Assembly: GCA_027923965.1 (NCBI GenBank)
Contig: AP026969.1
Span: 1,426,001 to 1,490,000 of the forward strand
Reading direction: 5' to 3'
Length of the DNA stretch: 64,000 nt
Source of the DNA: Comamonadaceae bacterium OS-1
GTDB taxonomy: Bacteria; Pseudomonadota; Gammaproteobacteria; Burkholderiales; Burkholderiaceae_C
The notes beneath the pieces are model-generated. The model ran no database searches, was not told the DNA's origin, and saw only the letters and a program-made list of their open reading frames with translations. The translations under genes and the position numbers were made by a program. Within the stretch, counting starts at the first letter, position 1. Every line of letters starts with the position of its first letter. Below are positions 17,102 through 26,138 of the stretch, piece by piece.

Positions 17102-17384
17102 CAGCATGGCCGCTTAGTTCCAGGTCAGCCGCGCAATAATCATCAGCATCCGCACAGCGGGCAAATAGTCGGGCATTCATGAAACTATTCACACATAGAA
17201 GACCGCTGTAGGACTAACTTTACGGACGAGGGAACAGCTTTCTCCAGAGGGACGCTATTCGGACTGTGGGCAATCGAGGTACGACTAGCGAGACGTACAC
17301 CGCAAAACCTGCGGTTTAAATTGACTGTTGACGCTTAAATCATTCACGGAGATATCCTGAATGTGCTTTCGATACCAGTAGTTT
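17102..17384. other. Intergenic, no gene seen
   Basis: About 280 bp of lower-GC DNA after the Mrr-like gene, up to the next repeat A. I find no open frame, RNA gene or clear terminator. It is probably the right-hand flank of the accessory island. Confidence 0.5.
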
Positions 17385-17445
17385 TTCTACCAAATAAAGA
17401 GCTCTTCATGCTCACCAGATCAGCACGAGCGGCACTTTTTCCATG
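17385..17445 (+). repeat. Dispersed repeat A
   Basis: It contains CTACCAAATAAAGAGCTCTT and ends GCGGCACTTTTTCC. It marks the right edge of the low-GC island; normal high-GC sequence resumes at once. Confidence 0.75.
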
Positions 17446-17468
17446 AAACTCTATGGAGAAGGGAACCC

Positions 17469-17879
17469 TCAACCCTTGCCCGCCACCACGTACCGCCCAA
17501 AGCTATCCAGAATCGCCTGCCAGCCCGTGCGCTGCTGCTCTTCGGGGTAGACGTTTTCGGCATCGAAGGTCACCGTCACGGTGACACCGGCGGGGCCTTC
17601 GGCAAACTCTACCCGCCCGGTGCGCTCGCCAAAGCGGTACTCCAGCAGATGGGGGGCCTCGACTTTCGTGTATTCACCTGCAAAGTCGAAGCCAAACGAG
17701 CCGTCCTTGGCTTCCATGCGCGACGAGAACTGGCCGCCCACCCGCAGATCGACCGTGGAGGCCGTGGTGTGCCAGTCGGGCGAGGCGGTGTTCCAGACCT
17801 TGATGGCTTCGGGTGCGTTGTACGCGGCCCAGACGGTGGCGATGGGCGCGGCGACAACGGTGGATACGGTGATTTGCAT
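17469..17879 (-). CDS. SRPBCC/AHSA1-family protein
   Basis: This 136-residue helix-grip protein starts MQITVSTVVAAPIATVWAAY, with the typical W of the first helix. It continues with LRVGGQFSSRMEAKDGSFGFDF and GVTVTVTFDAENVYP, and ends with a long C-terminal helix. Members of the activator-of-Hsp90-ATPase-like (SRPBCC) group bind hydrophobic small molecules in a deep pocket; no ligand can be assigned. It is probably a monocistronic gene at the right border of the island. Confidence 0.8.
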   Translation of the reverse strand: MQITVSTVVAAPIATVWAAYNAPEAIKVWNTASPDWHTTASTVDLRVGGQFSSRMEAKDGSFGFDFAGEYTKVEAPHLLEYRFGERTGRVEFAEGPAGVTVTVTFDAENVYPEEQQRTGWQAILDSFGRYVVAGKG

Positions 17880-17952
17880 AGGTGCTCCTGTGGGGTTTGG
17901 ACGCGGGTTGCGGGGCTAGGTGGCCGCCGACGGTCCCAACCCACGGTGCACC

Positions 17953-18348
17953 TTAGCCCTTCGCGGCGCTGGCGGGAACCCACCGTTGGATGGCATCGAC
18001 GGAATCGAAGGGGCCACTGTTGAAGCAAATTTTGGCATGCGGCGCGCAGGTATGCACCGTGTTGACCAGTTTTTCAAACAGGTGCAGGTAGTCTGGAATG
18101 GTGCGCACGCCTGCGCCAATCAGCACGCAATGGCGGGGCTTGGCTGTCAGCAGTTGTGTGAGGACCTGGTCGGCTGTGTCGGCACTCTCGATCAGGCCCA
18201 GCTCGGCGTTGTAGCCCAAGGCCTCCAGCCGGACTCTGTCGGCTTCAAATCCGGCCCATAGCTTGTCGGGCGTGAGCCCTGGCCATTTGCGGTAGTCCAC
18301 CGCGTTGGGGTGCCAGCCCACCAGCAGTACGGCGCTCTTGTCGATCAT
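17953..18348 (-). CDS. Conserved hypothetical protein
   Basis: This 131-residue cytoplasmic protein is not recognised. It has an alternating beta-alpha pattern: SAVLLVGWHP, GYNAELGLIE, PRHCVLIGAGVRT and HAKICFNSGPFDS, resembling a small Rossmann-like fold. The ATG at 18348 has a strong AAGGAG site. No membrane segment or signal is visible. It stands alone between the SRPBCC gene and a repeat. Confidence 0.65.
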   Translation of the reverse strand: MIDKSAVLLVGWHPNAVDYRKWPGLTPDKLWAGFEADRVRLEALGYNAELGLIESADTADQVLTQLLTAKPRHCVLIGAGVRTIPDYLHLFEKLVNTVHTCAPHAKICFNSGPFDSVDAIQRWVPASAAKG

Positions 18349-18706
18349 GGTTCTCCTTGGGGTGGTGCTGGGAAAAAAATCGTCTGGTGATTTTGCGCGG
18401 TACCCGCCATCGGCTGTGCTGAGTTTGAAACCGAGTGTGTCCCAGCGCATCGGCGTTTGCACCTTGGATTGTGTTGCTACTGATTAAGTAGCTGCCCATG
18501 CTTATTACATAAGCGCAAGAAGCACTTTTTACGTATGAGTACGCCCGGTTACCAGAATTTTCAGCGCTTTTGTGTTTAGGCGATGGTGTGGCGCAGGCCC
18601 TCGTGGTGGTGGCCCCGCCAAATGGTTGGCCCGGGGTTGATCCAGCGCATGGTGGAGCGCGTGCAGTTCCGGCAAGCTTGCATTCAACTCCCTACAAGGA
18701 TGCCCC
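18349..18706. other. Intergenic region with one repeat; leader of the arsA fusion gene
   Basis: About 360 bp without a gene. It holds the repeat A copy at 18474-18533; the rest, 18534-18706, is the leader of the thioredoxin-ArsA gene with an AAGGATG ribosome-binding site. I see no ArsR-type operator. Confidence 0.45.
18474..18533 (+). repeat. Dispersed repeat A
   Basis: It starts TTGCTACTGATTAAGTAGCT, has the inner hairpin GCTTATTACATAAGC and ends AGCACTTTTTACG. Confidence 0.85.
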
Positions 18707-20704
18707 ATGGAAATCACAGTTTTCGGCCCGGCTTGCAGCCAATGCCGCAGCACCATCGCGATGATTGGGCAGGTGGCCCAGGAACTGGGTGTGCCTGTGG
18801 AGATCGCCACGGTGGAGGACCCCCGCGCGATCTTGCGCGCCGGGGTTACCGCCACACCGGCGGTTGCCATGGGCGGTAGGGTGCTGCACGGTGGGGGGCT
18901 GCCTTCGCATGAAGAGGTGCGGGGCTGGCTTGCGCCGATGCTGCGGCCCATGGCGTTTTTGAGCCAGGCCACGCGCTATCTGTTCTTTACCGGCAAGGGC
19001 GGTGTCGGCAAGACCTCGCTGTCCACCGCGGCTGCGCTGACCTTGGCCGACGCGGGCCGGCGGGTGCTGCTGGTCAGCACCGATACGGCGTCCAACCTGG
19101 ACGAGATGCTGGGCGTGGCCTTGCGCAATGTGCCCACGGCCGTGCCCGGTGCCCCGGGCCTGTCGGTGCTGAACATCGACCCCGGCACGGCAGCCGAGTC
19201 CTACCGGCAGCGGGTGCTGGCCCAGATGGGCGCGGGTGCCAGCCCCGCCGAGCTAGCTACCGTGCGCGAGCAGTTGTCGGGTGCCTGCACCACCGAAATC
19301 GCCTCGTTCGACGAGTTCGCCACGCTGCTGTCGGAGCGCGATGCGCGGTTCGACCATGTGGTGTTCGACACGGCCCCCACCGGCCACACCTTGCGGCTGC
19401 TGAGCCTGCCCAAGGCCTGGAGCGGGTTTTTGGAGGGTAACGACCGTGGCGCTTCGTGCCTGGGCCCGCATTCAGGTTTGAAGATGCAGGAGGCGCGGTT
19501 CAAGGCGGCGCTGGCGGCCCTGAGCGATCCGGCCCAGACCACCGTGGTGCTGGTCACCCGCCCGGACAAGGGGGCCCTGGCCGAGGCCGCCCGCAGCGCC
19601 GAAGAGCTCAAGGGGCTGGGCCTGCACCACCAGCGCCTGGCGATCAACGGCGTGTTCCATGCCAGCGACCGCGCCGATACCGTGGCGGCTGCCATCGAGA
19701 CGCTGGGGCAACAGGCCCTGGCCGAGATGCCCGCATCCTTGCGGGCCTTGCCGCAAGACACGGTGCCGCTGCGCGCCTTTGACACCGTGGGCCTGCCCGC
19801 TTTGCGGGCACTGCTGTCGCCCCACCAGGCGGCTGTGGCCGCTGCGCCGCCGGTAACCGTGGAGCCGATCCCCGCGGGCCAGGACCTGGCGGCGCTGGCC
19901 GACGCGCTGGCGGCGGTGGGCCGCGGCCTGGTCATGGTGATGGGCAAGGGCGGCGTGGGCAAGACCACCATTGCCGCGGCGCTGGCCCTGGGCCTGGTGC
20001 AGCGCGGCAAGACGGTGCACCTGAGCACCACCGACCCCGCCGCCCACCTGGCGGGCACGCTGGCGGGCGCACTGCCGGGTCTGCACGTGAGCCGCATTGA
20101 CCCCAAGGTGGAGACGCAGCGCTATACCGACAAGATCATGGCCGCCAAGTCGCCCGACCTGAGCGCGCAGGAACAGGCGCTGCTGCTGGAAGACCTGCGC
20201 TCGCCCTGTACCGAGGAAGTGGCCGTGTTCCACGCCTTCTCGCGCATCGTTGGCGAGGCGCGCAGCGCATTTGTGGTGCTGGACACGGCACCCACCGGGC
20301 ATTCCCTGCTGCTGATGGATGCCACCGGCGCGTACCACCGGCAGATGGTGCGGGAGTTCGAGGGCAAAAATGCGGGCCACGTGGTGACCCCGCTGATGCG
20401 GCTGCAAGACGCTGCCTACACCAAGATCATCCTGGTGACCCTGCCCGAAGTAACCCCGGTGTCGCAGGCCGCCGCCTTGCAAGACGACCTGCGCCGGGCC
20501 CACATCGAACCCTATGCCTGGGTGCTGAACAAAAGCGTTCTGGCTGCGGGCACCCATGACCCCCTGCTGGCGGCACGGCTGGCAGGCGAGCGCAAGCAGA
20601 TGGAACGCATGGCCGCAGGGCTGGCCCCGCGCAGCTTCGTGGTGCCTTGGCTGACCCAGCCGCCCATAGGCATCGCGGAGCTGGCGAAGATGGTGCGCCA
20701 TTGA
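18707..20704 (+). CDS. arsA: Thioredoxin-like domain fused to ArsA arsenical/metalloid pump ATPase
   Basis: This 665-residue protein has a small thioredoxin-fold domain (1-80) with C10-SQ-C13 and a cis-Pro-type TATPAV motif. A complete tandem ArsA follows: P-loop 1 at 95-104 (TGKGGVGKTS), P-loop 2 at 413-421 (GKGGVGKTT) and two DTAPTGH signature motifs. The three metalloid-binding Cys of ArsA are kept: C194 in GACTTEIASFDEF, C251 in SCLGP and C501 in SPCTEE. ArsA normally powers ArsB efflux of As(III)/Sb(III). No arsB, arsC, arsD or arsR is nearby. The N-terminal redox domain could take the place of ArsD as metalloid carrier (inference). Confidence 0.9.
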   Translation: MEITVFGPACSQCRSTIAMIGQVAQELGVPVEIATVEDPRAILRAGVTATPAVAMGGRVLHGGGLPSHEEVRGWLAPMLRPMAFLSQATRYLFFTGKGGVGKTSLSTAAALTLADAGRRVLLVSTDTASNLDEMLGVALRNVPTAVPGAPGLSVLNIDPGTAAESYRQRVLAQMGAGASPAELATVREQLSGACTTEIASFDEFATLLSERDARFDHVVFDTAPTGHTLRLLSLPKAWSGFLEGNDRGASCLGPHSGLKMQEARFKAALAALSDPAQTTVVLVTRPDKGALAEAARSAEELKGLGLHHQRLAINGVFHASDRADTVAAAIETLGQQALAEMPASLRALPQDTVPLRAFDTVGLPALRALLSPHQAAVAAAPPVTVEPIPAGQDLAALADALAAVGRGLVMVMGKGGVGKTTIAAALALGLVQRGKTVHLSTTDPAAHLAGTLAGALPGLHVSRIDPKVETQRYTDKIMAAKSPDLSAQEQALLLEDLRSPCTEEVAVFHAFSRIVGEARSAFVVLDTAPTGHSLLLMDATGAYHRQMVREFEGKNAGHVVTPLMRLQDAAYTKIILVTLPEVTPVSQAAALQDDLRRAHIEPYAWVLNKSVLAAGTHDPLLAARLAGERKQMERMAAGLAPRSFVVPWLTQPPIGIAELAKMVRH

Positions 20705-20736
20705 GGGTGCGTCCAGTGGATTGCGCGGCGCCCCGT

Positions 20737-20797
20737 TTACTATTAAATTAAGAGCTGCTCACGCTTATTCCATAAGCGCTAGAAGCTCTTTTTTCTT
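20737..20797 (+). repeat. Dispersed repeat A acting as terminator
   Basis: A good two-part hairpin: outer AGAGCT...AGCTCT and inner CGCTTATTCCATAAGCG, then TTTTTT. It lies between the convergent arsA fusion and the DszA-like gene, whose TAA stop falls inside the repeat end. Confidence 0.9.
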
Positions 20798-22154
20798 AAA
20801 GACTGCAGGCACCCACTTCCTCTTCGCCATCCTCGGCTTCCTCCACCGCCACATACCGGTTCACCGGCACCGGCAGGTCCAGGTTGTCGCGCAGCGTGCC
20901 CTGGCCGTACTGGGTGCGGTAGATGCCACGCGCCTGCAGCAACGGCACCACCAGCGCCACAAAGTCTTTCAGCGAGGTGTTGGGCAGGGCTTCGAAGAAG
21001 TTGAAACCGTCGGCACCACCCAAATCGAACCAGCGCTGGATTTCGTCGGCCACCTGCTCGGCGGTGCCGACGAAAGTGCGCTTGGGGCGGGCGTGCCACA
21101 GGGCGACTTCGCGCAGCGTCCAGCCTTTGTCTTTGGCGACCTGCTTGATGCGGTCGCTGGCACTTTGCTGGCTGTTGCGGCCCAGGTCGCCCAGGTCGGG
21201 GAAGGGGGCATCCAGCGGGTAGGCCGAGAAGTCGTGGTCGTTGAAGGGACGGGCCAGCGCGGCGATGGCATTTTCAATCGGCACCAGAGCGGCAGATTCT
21301 TCGTACTTGCGTTCGGCTTCTTCGGCGGTGCGGCCCACGATGGGGCGGATGCCGGGCAGCAGGTGTACGGCGTCGGGGTTGCGGCCCGCGGCGGCCACGC
21401 GGGCCTTCACATCGCGGTAGTAGATTTGCGCTTCCTCCAGGGTGTCGGCGTGGAAGAAGATGGCATCGGCTTCGGTGGCGGCGAATTGTTTGCCGTCCTC
21501 GGAGGCCCCGGCCTGGAAGACCACCGGCTGGCCCTGGCGGGAGCGGCTGATGTTCAGCGGCCCTTCCACGGCAAAGAAGTCGCCTTTGTGGTCCAGGCGG
21601 TGCAGCTTGGCGGGGTTGAAGAACACGCCGGTTTGCTTGTCGCGCACCAGCGCGTCGTCTTCCCACGAATCCCACAGGCCTTGCACCACGCCCAGGTGTT
21701 CCTTGGCCAGCGCGTAGCGCACGTCGTGGTCGTAGTGGGTGGGCTTGCTGTAGTTGCGGGCGCTGCCGTCCAGCCATGATGTCACCACGTTCCAGCCTGC
21801 GCGGCCATTGCTGATGTGGTCCAGCGAAGCGAATTGCCGCGCCACGGTGAAAGGCTCGCTGTAGCTGGCGGTGACGGTGGCCACCAGGCCGATGTGCGAG
21901 GTCACCGCCGCCAGCGCCGACAAAATCGTCAGCGGCTCAAAGCGGTTCAGGTAGTGCGGGCTGGAGCGCGGCGTGATGTGCACGCTGTCGGCCACAAACA
22001 AGAAGTCGAACCGGCCCTGCTCGGCCAGTTGCGCCTGCTCTTTGTAGAAGCCGAAGTTGACGCTGGCATCGGTGACCGCCGCCGGGTGGCGCCAATCGCC
22101 CCAGCCCGCGCCTACGCCGTGCAGCACGAATCCAAATTTGAGTTGTCTGGCCAT
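20796..22154 (-). CDS. NtaA/SnaA/DszA-family FMN-dependent monooxygenase
   Basis: This 452-residue luciferase-like monooxygenase of the nitrilotriacetate/dibenzothiophene-sulfone type begins [20 protein letters not shown]. Diagnostic segments are [30 protein letters not shown] and [19 protein letters not shown]. These enzymes use reduced FMN from a separate reductase and oxidise sulfones, chelates or similar compounds. No reductase gene is adjacent. Surrounding sulfur genes point to sulfone desulfurisation, but the substrate is inferred. The ATG at 22154 is used because homology starts there. Confidence 0.85.
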   Translation of the reverse strand: MARQLKFGFVLHGVGAGWGDWRHPAAVTDASVNFGFYKEQAQLAEQGRFDFLFVADSVHITPRSSPHYLNRFEPLTILSALAAVTSHIGLVATVTASYSEPFTVARQFASLDHISNGRAGWNVVTSWLDGSARNYSKPTHYDHDVRYALAKEHLGVVQGLWDSWEDDALVRDKQTGVFFNPAKLHRLDHKGDFFAVEGPLNISRSRQGQPVVFQAGASEDGKQFAATEADAIFFHADTLEEAQIYYRDVKARVAAAGRNPDAVHLLPGIRPIVGRTAEEAERKYEESAALVPIENAIAALARPFNDHDFSAYPLDAPFPDLGDLGRNSQQSASDRIKQVAKDKGWTLREVALWHARPKRTFVGTAEQVADEIQRWFDLGGADGFNFFEALPNTSLKDFVALVVPLLQARGIYRTQYGQGTLRDNLDLPVPVNRYVAVEEAEDGEEEVGACSL

Positions 22155-22168
22155 GGTGGCGCTTTCCG

Positions 22169-22186
22169 AGAAGTTGAAGAACTTCT
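22169..22186. promoter_or_regulatory. Perfect inverted repeat upstream of the DszA-like gene
   Basis: AGAAGTT-GAAG-AACTTCT has 7-bp arms and a 4-bp spacer, 15 bp upstream of the - strand start at 22154. It could be a repressor operator or a small 5' hairpin. Confidence 0.35.
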
Positions 22187-22353
22187 GCACGTTAGCGACG
22201 CGGCTTGTGTGGGGCAACGAAGAGATTCAGATATGGATATGCGGCAGCCCTGGGCCTGGCGAAACACCCCGTTTCGGCTAAAGTTAGGAACGGCATGTTC
22301 TGCACAAGGCGTGGCGCATACGGCGGGCTGGGTGTTTGCACTGGGGAAAAGCG

Positions 22354-23910
22354 ATGAAATCAACGGCTCCGGGCCAAAGCCCGCAGGAAATCGAGCTCAA
22401 GTTGGCGTTGCCCATGGCCGATCCGTCCAGCCTGGCCAGGCTACTGGCCCGTGTGCCCATCCTGGCGCGCCGCAAGCCGACCCGTCAGACATTGCATAAC
22501 GTCTATTACGACACGCCGGAGCAAATCTTGCACCAGCAGCGCGTAGCATTGCGGATACGGCGGGTTGGCAGCGACGCCGCGCCGCGCTGGCTGCAGACCC
22601 TGAAGACCGGAGACCGTGGCCACTCGGCGTTGAGCCAGCGCGGCGAATGGGAAGTCGGGGTACCCAGCCCCACGTTGGCACGGGAGGCCCTCACAGCCAC
22701 GCCGTGGGCCAAGATCGACCCTGACGACACCGTGTTTCCCTCTTTGGCACCCGCATTTTTGACGACCTTCGAGCGAACCCTTTGGGTGGTGCGGCGTCGC
22801 GACGCAAGCGTGGTCGAAGTGGCCTTGGACATTGGACACATCACGGCGGGTGAAAAAGATGTGCCCATCTGCGAGCTGGAGCTGGAGCTACTGGCGGGCC
22901 CGTCGACGGCGCTGTTCGACATCGCCCACCAGATTGCCCGCACCATCGCAGTCTTGCCGTTGAGCAAGAGCAAATCGGAGCGGGGCTACGCGCTGGCACA
23001 GAACTGCCTGGACGCCCCGCTACACGCCCACCCGCCCACACTCACCAAAAACCTGTCCGTTCCCAAGGCGGCGGCGTGCGTCTTGGGCGAAATGTTCTGC
23101 CAGTTCACCACCAATCTGATTGCGGTACGTAGCTCGGACGATCCGGAAACCGTGCACCAGACCCGGATTGGTTGGCGGCGTTTTCGAAGCGCTGTGCGGC
23201 TGTTCCAACCCGCGGTGGCGATGGATGCCGTACCGGCTTGGCAGCCCCTGCACATGCTGTTGGGCTTGCTGGGCGAACTGCGGGATCTGGATGTCGCTTG
23301 CACCGATACTTTGCCGGCACTCGCGCAGGCCTATTCGGCGGGGGATGCCCAGCGTGCCGACGCCTGGCAGGCGATGGCACACAGCCTCCAACACGCTGCC
23401 GACCTGCAACGCAAATCTGTCCGCTACGCACTTTTGGAGCCCGCAGTGGGCGCTACCTTGTTGGCCACCACACAATGGCTGGAAGGCTTGGCGGCCCTGC
23501 CTGGGCCTGGCGGCGTGCAGGGGGAACCCACGGGGTCCCTGCGGCGTTGGAGCAGGCTGCGCATGGCCCGGATGCACCGGCAACTGAAGCGCGCCCGCCA
23601 GGACAGCGGCAGCCCCGATAGCCAGCACCGGGTACGCATCCTCGCCAAGCGCATGCGTTATGGCATCGAGGCGCTGGTCCACTGTTTGCCCCAGCGGCGT
23701 GCCAAACACTGGTACCGGCAGGCCACGGGGCTGCAGTTGCGCCTTGGGGCCGAGCGGGACGTGGTGCAAGCCGGGCTGCTGGCTGCAAAATATGAAGTGG
23801 ACCGCGGACTGGTTGGTTTTCTGCAGGGGGTCGCCGTGGGGCGGGCCATGCACAGCGCAGGCCACTCTTCCGGCGGTAAAAAAGAAGTCCGCCTCAAATC
23901 ACATAGTTGA
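22354..23910 (+). CDS. CYTH and CHAD domain protein (YgiF-like inorganic triphosphatase)
   Basis: The 518-residue protein has an N-terminal CYTH domain opening with EIELKLALP (the EXEXK-type metal-binding motif), then YYDTPEQ, RIRR and ERTLW elements. A C-terminal helical CHAD domain (about 245-500) follows, rich in His/Arg, with ETVHQTRIGWRRFRSA, LGELRDLDVA and HRVRILAKRMRYGIE. E. coli YgiF with this architecture hydrolyses tripolyphosphate; CHAD binds polyphosphate. The ATG at 22354 has GGGGAAA in front; a TTG 18 bp upstream is less likely. Its end overlaps the convergent cysB gene by 17 bp. Confidence 0.85.
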   Translation: MKSTAPGQSPQEIELKLALPMADPSSLARLLARVPILARRKPTRQTLHNVYYDTPEQILHQQRVALRIRRVGSDAAPRWLQTLKTGDRGHSALSQRGEWEVGVPSPTLAREALTATPWAKIDPDDTVFPSLAPAFLTTFERTLWVVRRRDASVVEVALDIGHITAGEKDVPICELELELLAGPSTALFDIAHQIARTIAVLPLSKSKSERGYALAQNCLDAPLHAHPPTLTKNLSVPKAAACVLGEMFCQFTTNLIAVRSSDDPETVHQTRIGWRRFRSAVRLFQPAVAMDAVPAWQPLHMLLGLLGELRDLDVACTDTLPALAQAYSAGDAQRADAWQAMAHSLQHAADLQRKSVRYALLEPAVGATLLATTQWLEGLAALPGPGGVQGEPTGSLRRWSRLRMARMHRQLKRARQDSGSPDSQHRVRILAKRMRYGIEALVHCLPQRRAKHWYRQATGLQLRLGAERDVVQAGLLAAKYEVDRGLVGFLQGVAVGRAMHSAGHSSGGKKEVRLKSHS

Positions 23911-24838
23911 TCGCCTTGGCATTCCCCGCCAGCGCCTGCTCCACCGCCCCCCGGTCCAGCGTGGGCGCGAACGACTCGATGAAGGCGTACACATACCCGC
24001 GCAGATAGGCCCCGCGCCGCACGGCCAGCTTGGTCATGTTGATGCCGAACAGGTGGCCGGCATCGACGGCGCGCAGGGCCAGGTCGCGCTCGGCTTCGAA
24101 GGCGATGGAGGCCACGATGCCCACGCCCATGCCCAGCTCCACATAGGTTTTGATCACGTCGGCATCCATGGCGGCGATGGCGATGTGCGGCACCAGTTGC
24201 TGTTGCACAAAGGCCTGGTCGATGCGGGTGCGGCCGGTGAAGCCGTTGTCGTAGGTGATCAGCGGGTAGCGGGCCAGTTGCTCCAGTGTCAGCGGGCCGT
24301 CCAGCAGGGCGTGGCCGGGCGGCACGATGACCGAGTGCGTCCAGGGGTAGCAGGGCAGGGCGACCAGCTCGTCGTACTGGGTGAGCGCCTCGGTGGCTAT
24401 ACCCACATCGGCCTCGCCCGACAACAGCATCTCGGCCACGTGCGCGGGCGAGCCCTGGTGCAGGTGCAGGGTGACGTTGGGAAACTGGCTGCGAAACTCC
24501 TGCACCGCCATGGGCAGGGCGTAGCGCGCCTGGGAATGGGTGGCGGCGATCGACAGCAAGCCGGTTTGCCGCGAGACGAATTCTTCCCCGGCCTTGCGCA
24601 GGTTGCTGCTGTCGAGCAGCATGCGTTCGATGATGGGCAGCACGTGGCCGCCGGGATCGGTCAGGCCGGTGAGGCGTTTGCCTGCGCGCACAAACAGCTC
24701 GATGCCCAGCTCTTCCTCCAGCTCGCGGATCTGGCGGCTCACGCCGGGCTGGGAGGTGTGCAGCACGTTGGCCACCTCGGTGAGGTTAAAGCCGCGCCGC
24801 ACAGTTTCGCGGACGGAGCGCAATTGCTGAAAATTCAT
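23894..24838 (-). CDS. cysB: LysR-type regulator CysB
   Basis: The 314-residue LysR regulator begins MNFQQLRSVRETVRRGFNLT, the CysB/Cbl hallmark, with the HTH ANVLHTSQPGVSRQIRELEEELG. The effector domain has SIAATHSQARYALP and TYDNGFTGRTRID, as in CysB, which senses N-acetylserine and activates cysteine, sulfonate and sulfate genes under sulfur limitation. Residues that bind the inducer or sulfate in CysB (TTHTQARY-type loop) are present as THSQARY. Its position among ssu, cys and encapsulin genes makes it the likely master regulator here. Confidence 0.9.
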   Translation of the reverse strand: MNFQQLRSVRETVRRGFNLTEVANVLHTSQPGVSRQIRELEEELGIELFVRAGKRLTGLTDPGGHVLPIIERMLLDSSNLRKAGEEFVSRQTGLLSIAATHSQARYALPMAVQEFRSQFPNVTLHLHQGSPAHVAEMLLSGEADVGIATEALTQYDELVALPCYPWTHSVIVPPGHALLDGPLTLEQLARYPLITYDNGFTGRTRIDQAFVQQQLVPHIAIAAMDADVIKTYVELGMGVGIVASIAFEAERDLALRAVDAGHLFGINMTKLAVRRGAYLRGYVYAFIESFAPTLDRGAVEQALAGNAKAINYVI

Positions 24839-25031
24839 ATAAGAGTGCCATATTTAATAACTGAATTTGATTATTTGCCAGATTGTGGTTTACACAAACT
24901 AACAAATCGTAGATTCGATATGGCTTAACTGTCTGAGGGGCGGGGCGGGCAGGCGCTGCATATCGTTAGGCGTTTTGCGTCGTTGCCACCGCAGGGATGC
25001 GGGCCTACGCTTGCCTCCATCGAACCACCGG
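24839..25031. promoter_or_regulatory. Divergent AT-rich promoter region, cysB / thiol dioxygenase
   Basis: This 193-bp region has a strongly AT-rich part next to cysB (ATATTTAATAACTGAATTTG and following), the usual look of a LysR-type autoregulatory site. No precise operator can be fixed by eye. Confidence 0.4.
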
Positions 25032-25997
25032 ATGCCCACCATGCCCCATCACCTCACCACGTATGGCCCTGACATCGCCAGCCAGCGCGCCCACGCCATC
25101 AGCGCTTTTCTGGACACCGTGCGCCATCTACTGCCCGACCCGCAACAGGCCCAGCCCGCGCAGCTGCAGGCGGTCGCCCAGGCATTGGAGCAGCTGGGCC
25201 TGCGCCAGGACCTGTTTGTGCCCGCGCACTTCCCGGTGTCTGCCGCCGACCCGGCCCACATCTACCGCCTGGCCGAAGATGCCGATGGCCGCTACGCGCT
25301 GTATATCTCGGCCGCACTGCCGGGCAAGGGCCAGCCGCCGCACGACCACACCACCTGGGCCATCATTGCCGGGGTGCAGGGGAAAGAGCGCAACGTGGTC
25401 TATGGCCGCCGGCCCACCGACGACCCGGCGCAAGACCGCCTGGAGCCGCTGCGCACCATCGACGTGGTGCCCGGCACCTCGGTCACGCTGACGCCCGACG
25501 AGGTGCACACTATTCTTTTGCTGGACGGCGCGCCCGGCCTGCACCTCCATCTTTACGGCCTGGCACTGGACCGCCTGGTCCACCGGGTGGTGTTTGCCGG
25601 TACCGACGGCGGCAGCTACCGCACCTTTGCGCCGCCCGCGCAGATCCGCCATGCGCGCATCGCGCCCCTGGCCTTGCAGGCCGCGCTGGAGGATGGCCAC
25701 GACATCGCCGTGCTGGACGTGCGCGACAAGGCCGAGCGCGCCGTGGGCCACATTTCCACCACCGTGTCGGCTCCGCTGGAGCGACTGGAGCAGTGGATTG
25801 AGCGCCTGGTGCCCAACCCGGGCACGCGCACCGTGCTGGTCGATGCCGACGAGACCCGTGCCCACCTGGCGGCCCTCACACTGGTGCGCCTGGGCTGGCT
25901 GAACGTGTCGGTGCTGACCGGCGGCACCGATGCCTGGTTGGCGGCAGGCTTTGCGCTGGTGGGCGGCGGCCAGCAGGTGGAGGCGCTGGCCCATTGA
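25032..25997 (+). CDS. Cysteine dioxygenase-type cupin fused to a rhodanese-like domain
   Basis: The 321-residue protein has an N-terminal cupin (about 10-195) with the thiol-dioxygenase iron ligands HDH (H104, H106) and H159 in TPDEVHTI, and GVQGKERNVVYGRR. These enzymes oxidise cysteine or mercaptopropionate to the sulfinate. The C-terminal rhodanese-like domain (about 210-318) has DADETRA where the active Cys should be, so it is probably non-catalytic and may bind a persulfide partner. Start may be ATG 25032 or 25041. It is divergent from cysB. Confidence 0.8.
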   Translation: MPTMPHHLTTYGPDIASQRAHAISAFLDTVRHLLPDPQQAQPAQLQAVAQALEQLGLRQDLFVPAHFPVSAADPAHIYRLAEDADGRYALYISAALPGKGQPPHDHTTWAIIAGVQGKERNVVYGRRPTDDPAQDRLEPLRTIDVVPGTSVTLTPDEVHTILLLDGAPGLHLHLYGLALDRLVHRVVFAGTDGGSYRTFAPPAQIRHARIAPLALQAALEDGHDIAVLDVRDKAERAVGHISTTVSAPLERLEQWIERLVPNPGTRTVLVDADETRAHLAALTLVRLGWLNVSVLTGGTDAWLAAGFALVGGGQQVEALAH

Positions 25998-26058
25998 TGC
26001 TATGTAAAAAGGAGCATGTCACGCTGACGGAATAAGCGCTGGAGGCACTTTTTACTTA
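25997..26058 (+). repeat. Dispersed repeat A
   Basis: It reads GATGCTATGTAAAAAGGAGC then GGAATAAGCGCTGGAGGCACTTTTT. It begins at the stop codon of the dioxygenase fusion gene and can terminate it. Confidence 0.8.
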
Positions 26059-26106
26059 AATTTTTTTAGAGGGGAAAGTCACAGAGGGCAACTGTGGGAA
26101 CTTGGG

Positions 26107-26138
26107 CTGGTGGCCTCCGGGTCACCAGTTTTTTTTTT
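26107..26138 (+). terminator. Strong intrinsic terminator
   Basis: Stem CTGGTGGCC-TCCG-GGTCACCAG (one G-U pair) is followed by ten T residues, 104 bp before the tauD relic. It either backs up the repeat terminator or attenuates the tauD/cysK transcript. Confidence 0.8.

Noticed and set aside
13095..17450. Integrative mobile element
   Set aside because: No integrase, transposase, tRNA attachment site or short exact target duplication is visible; recombination between similar flanks explains the island better.
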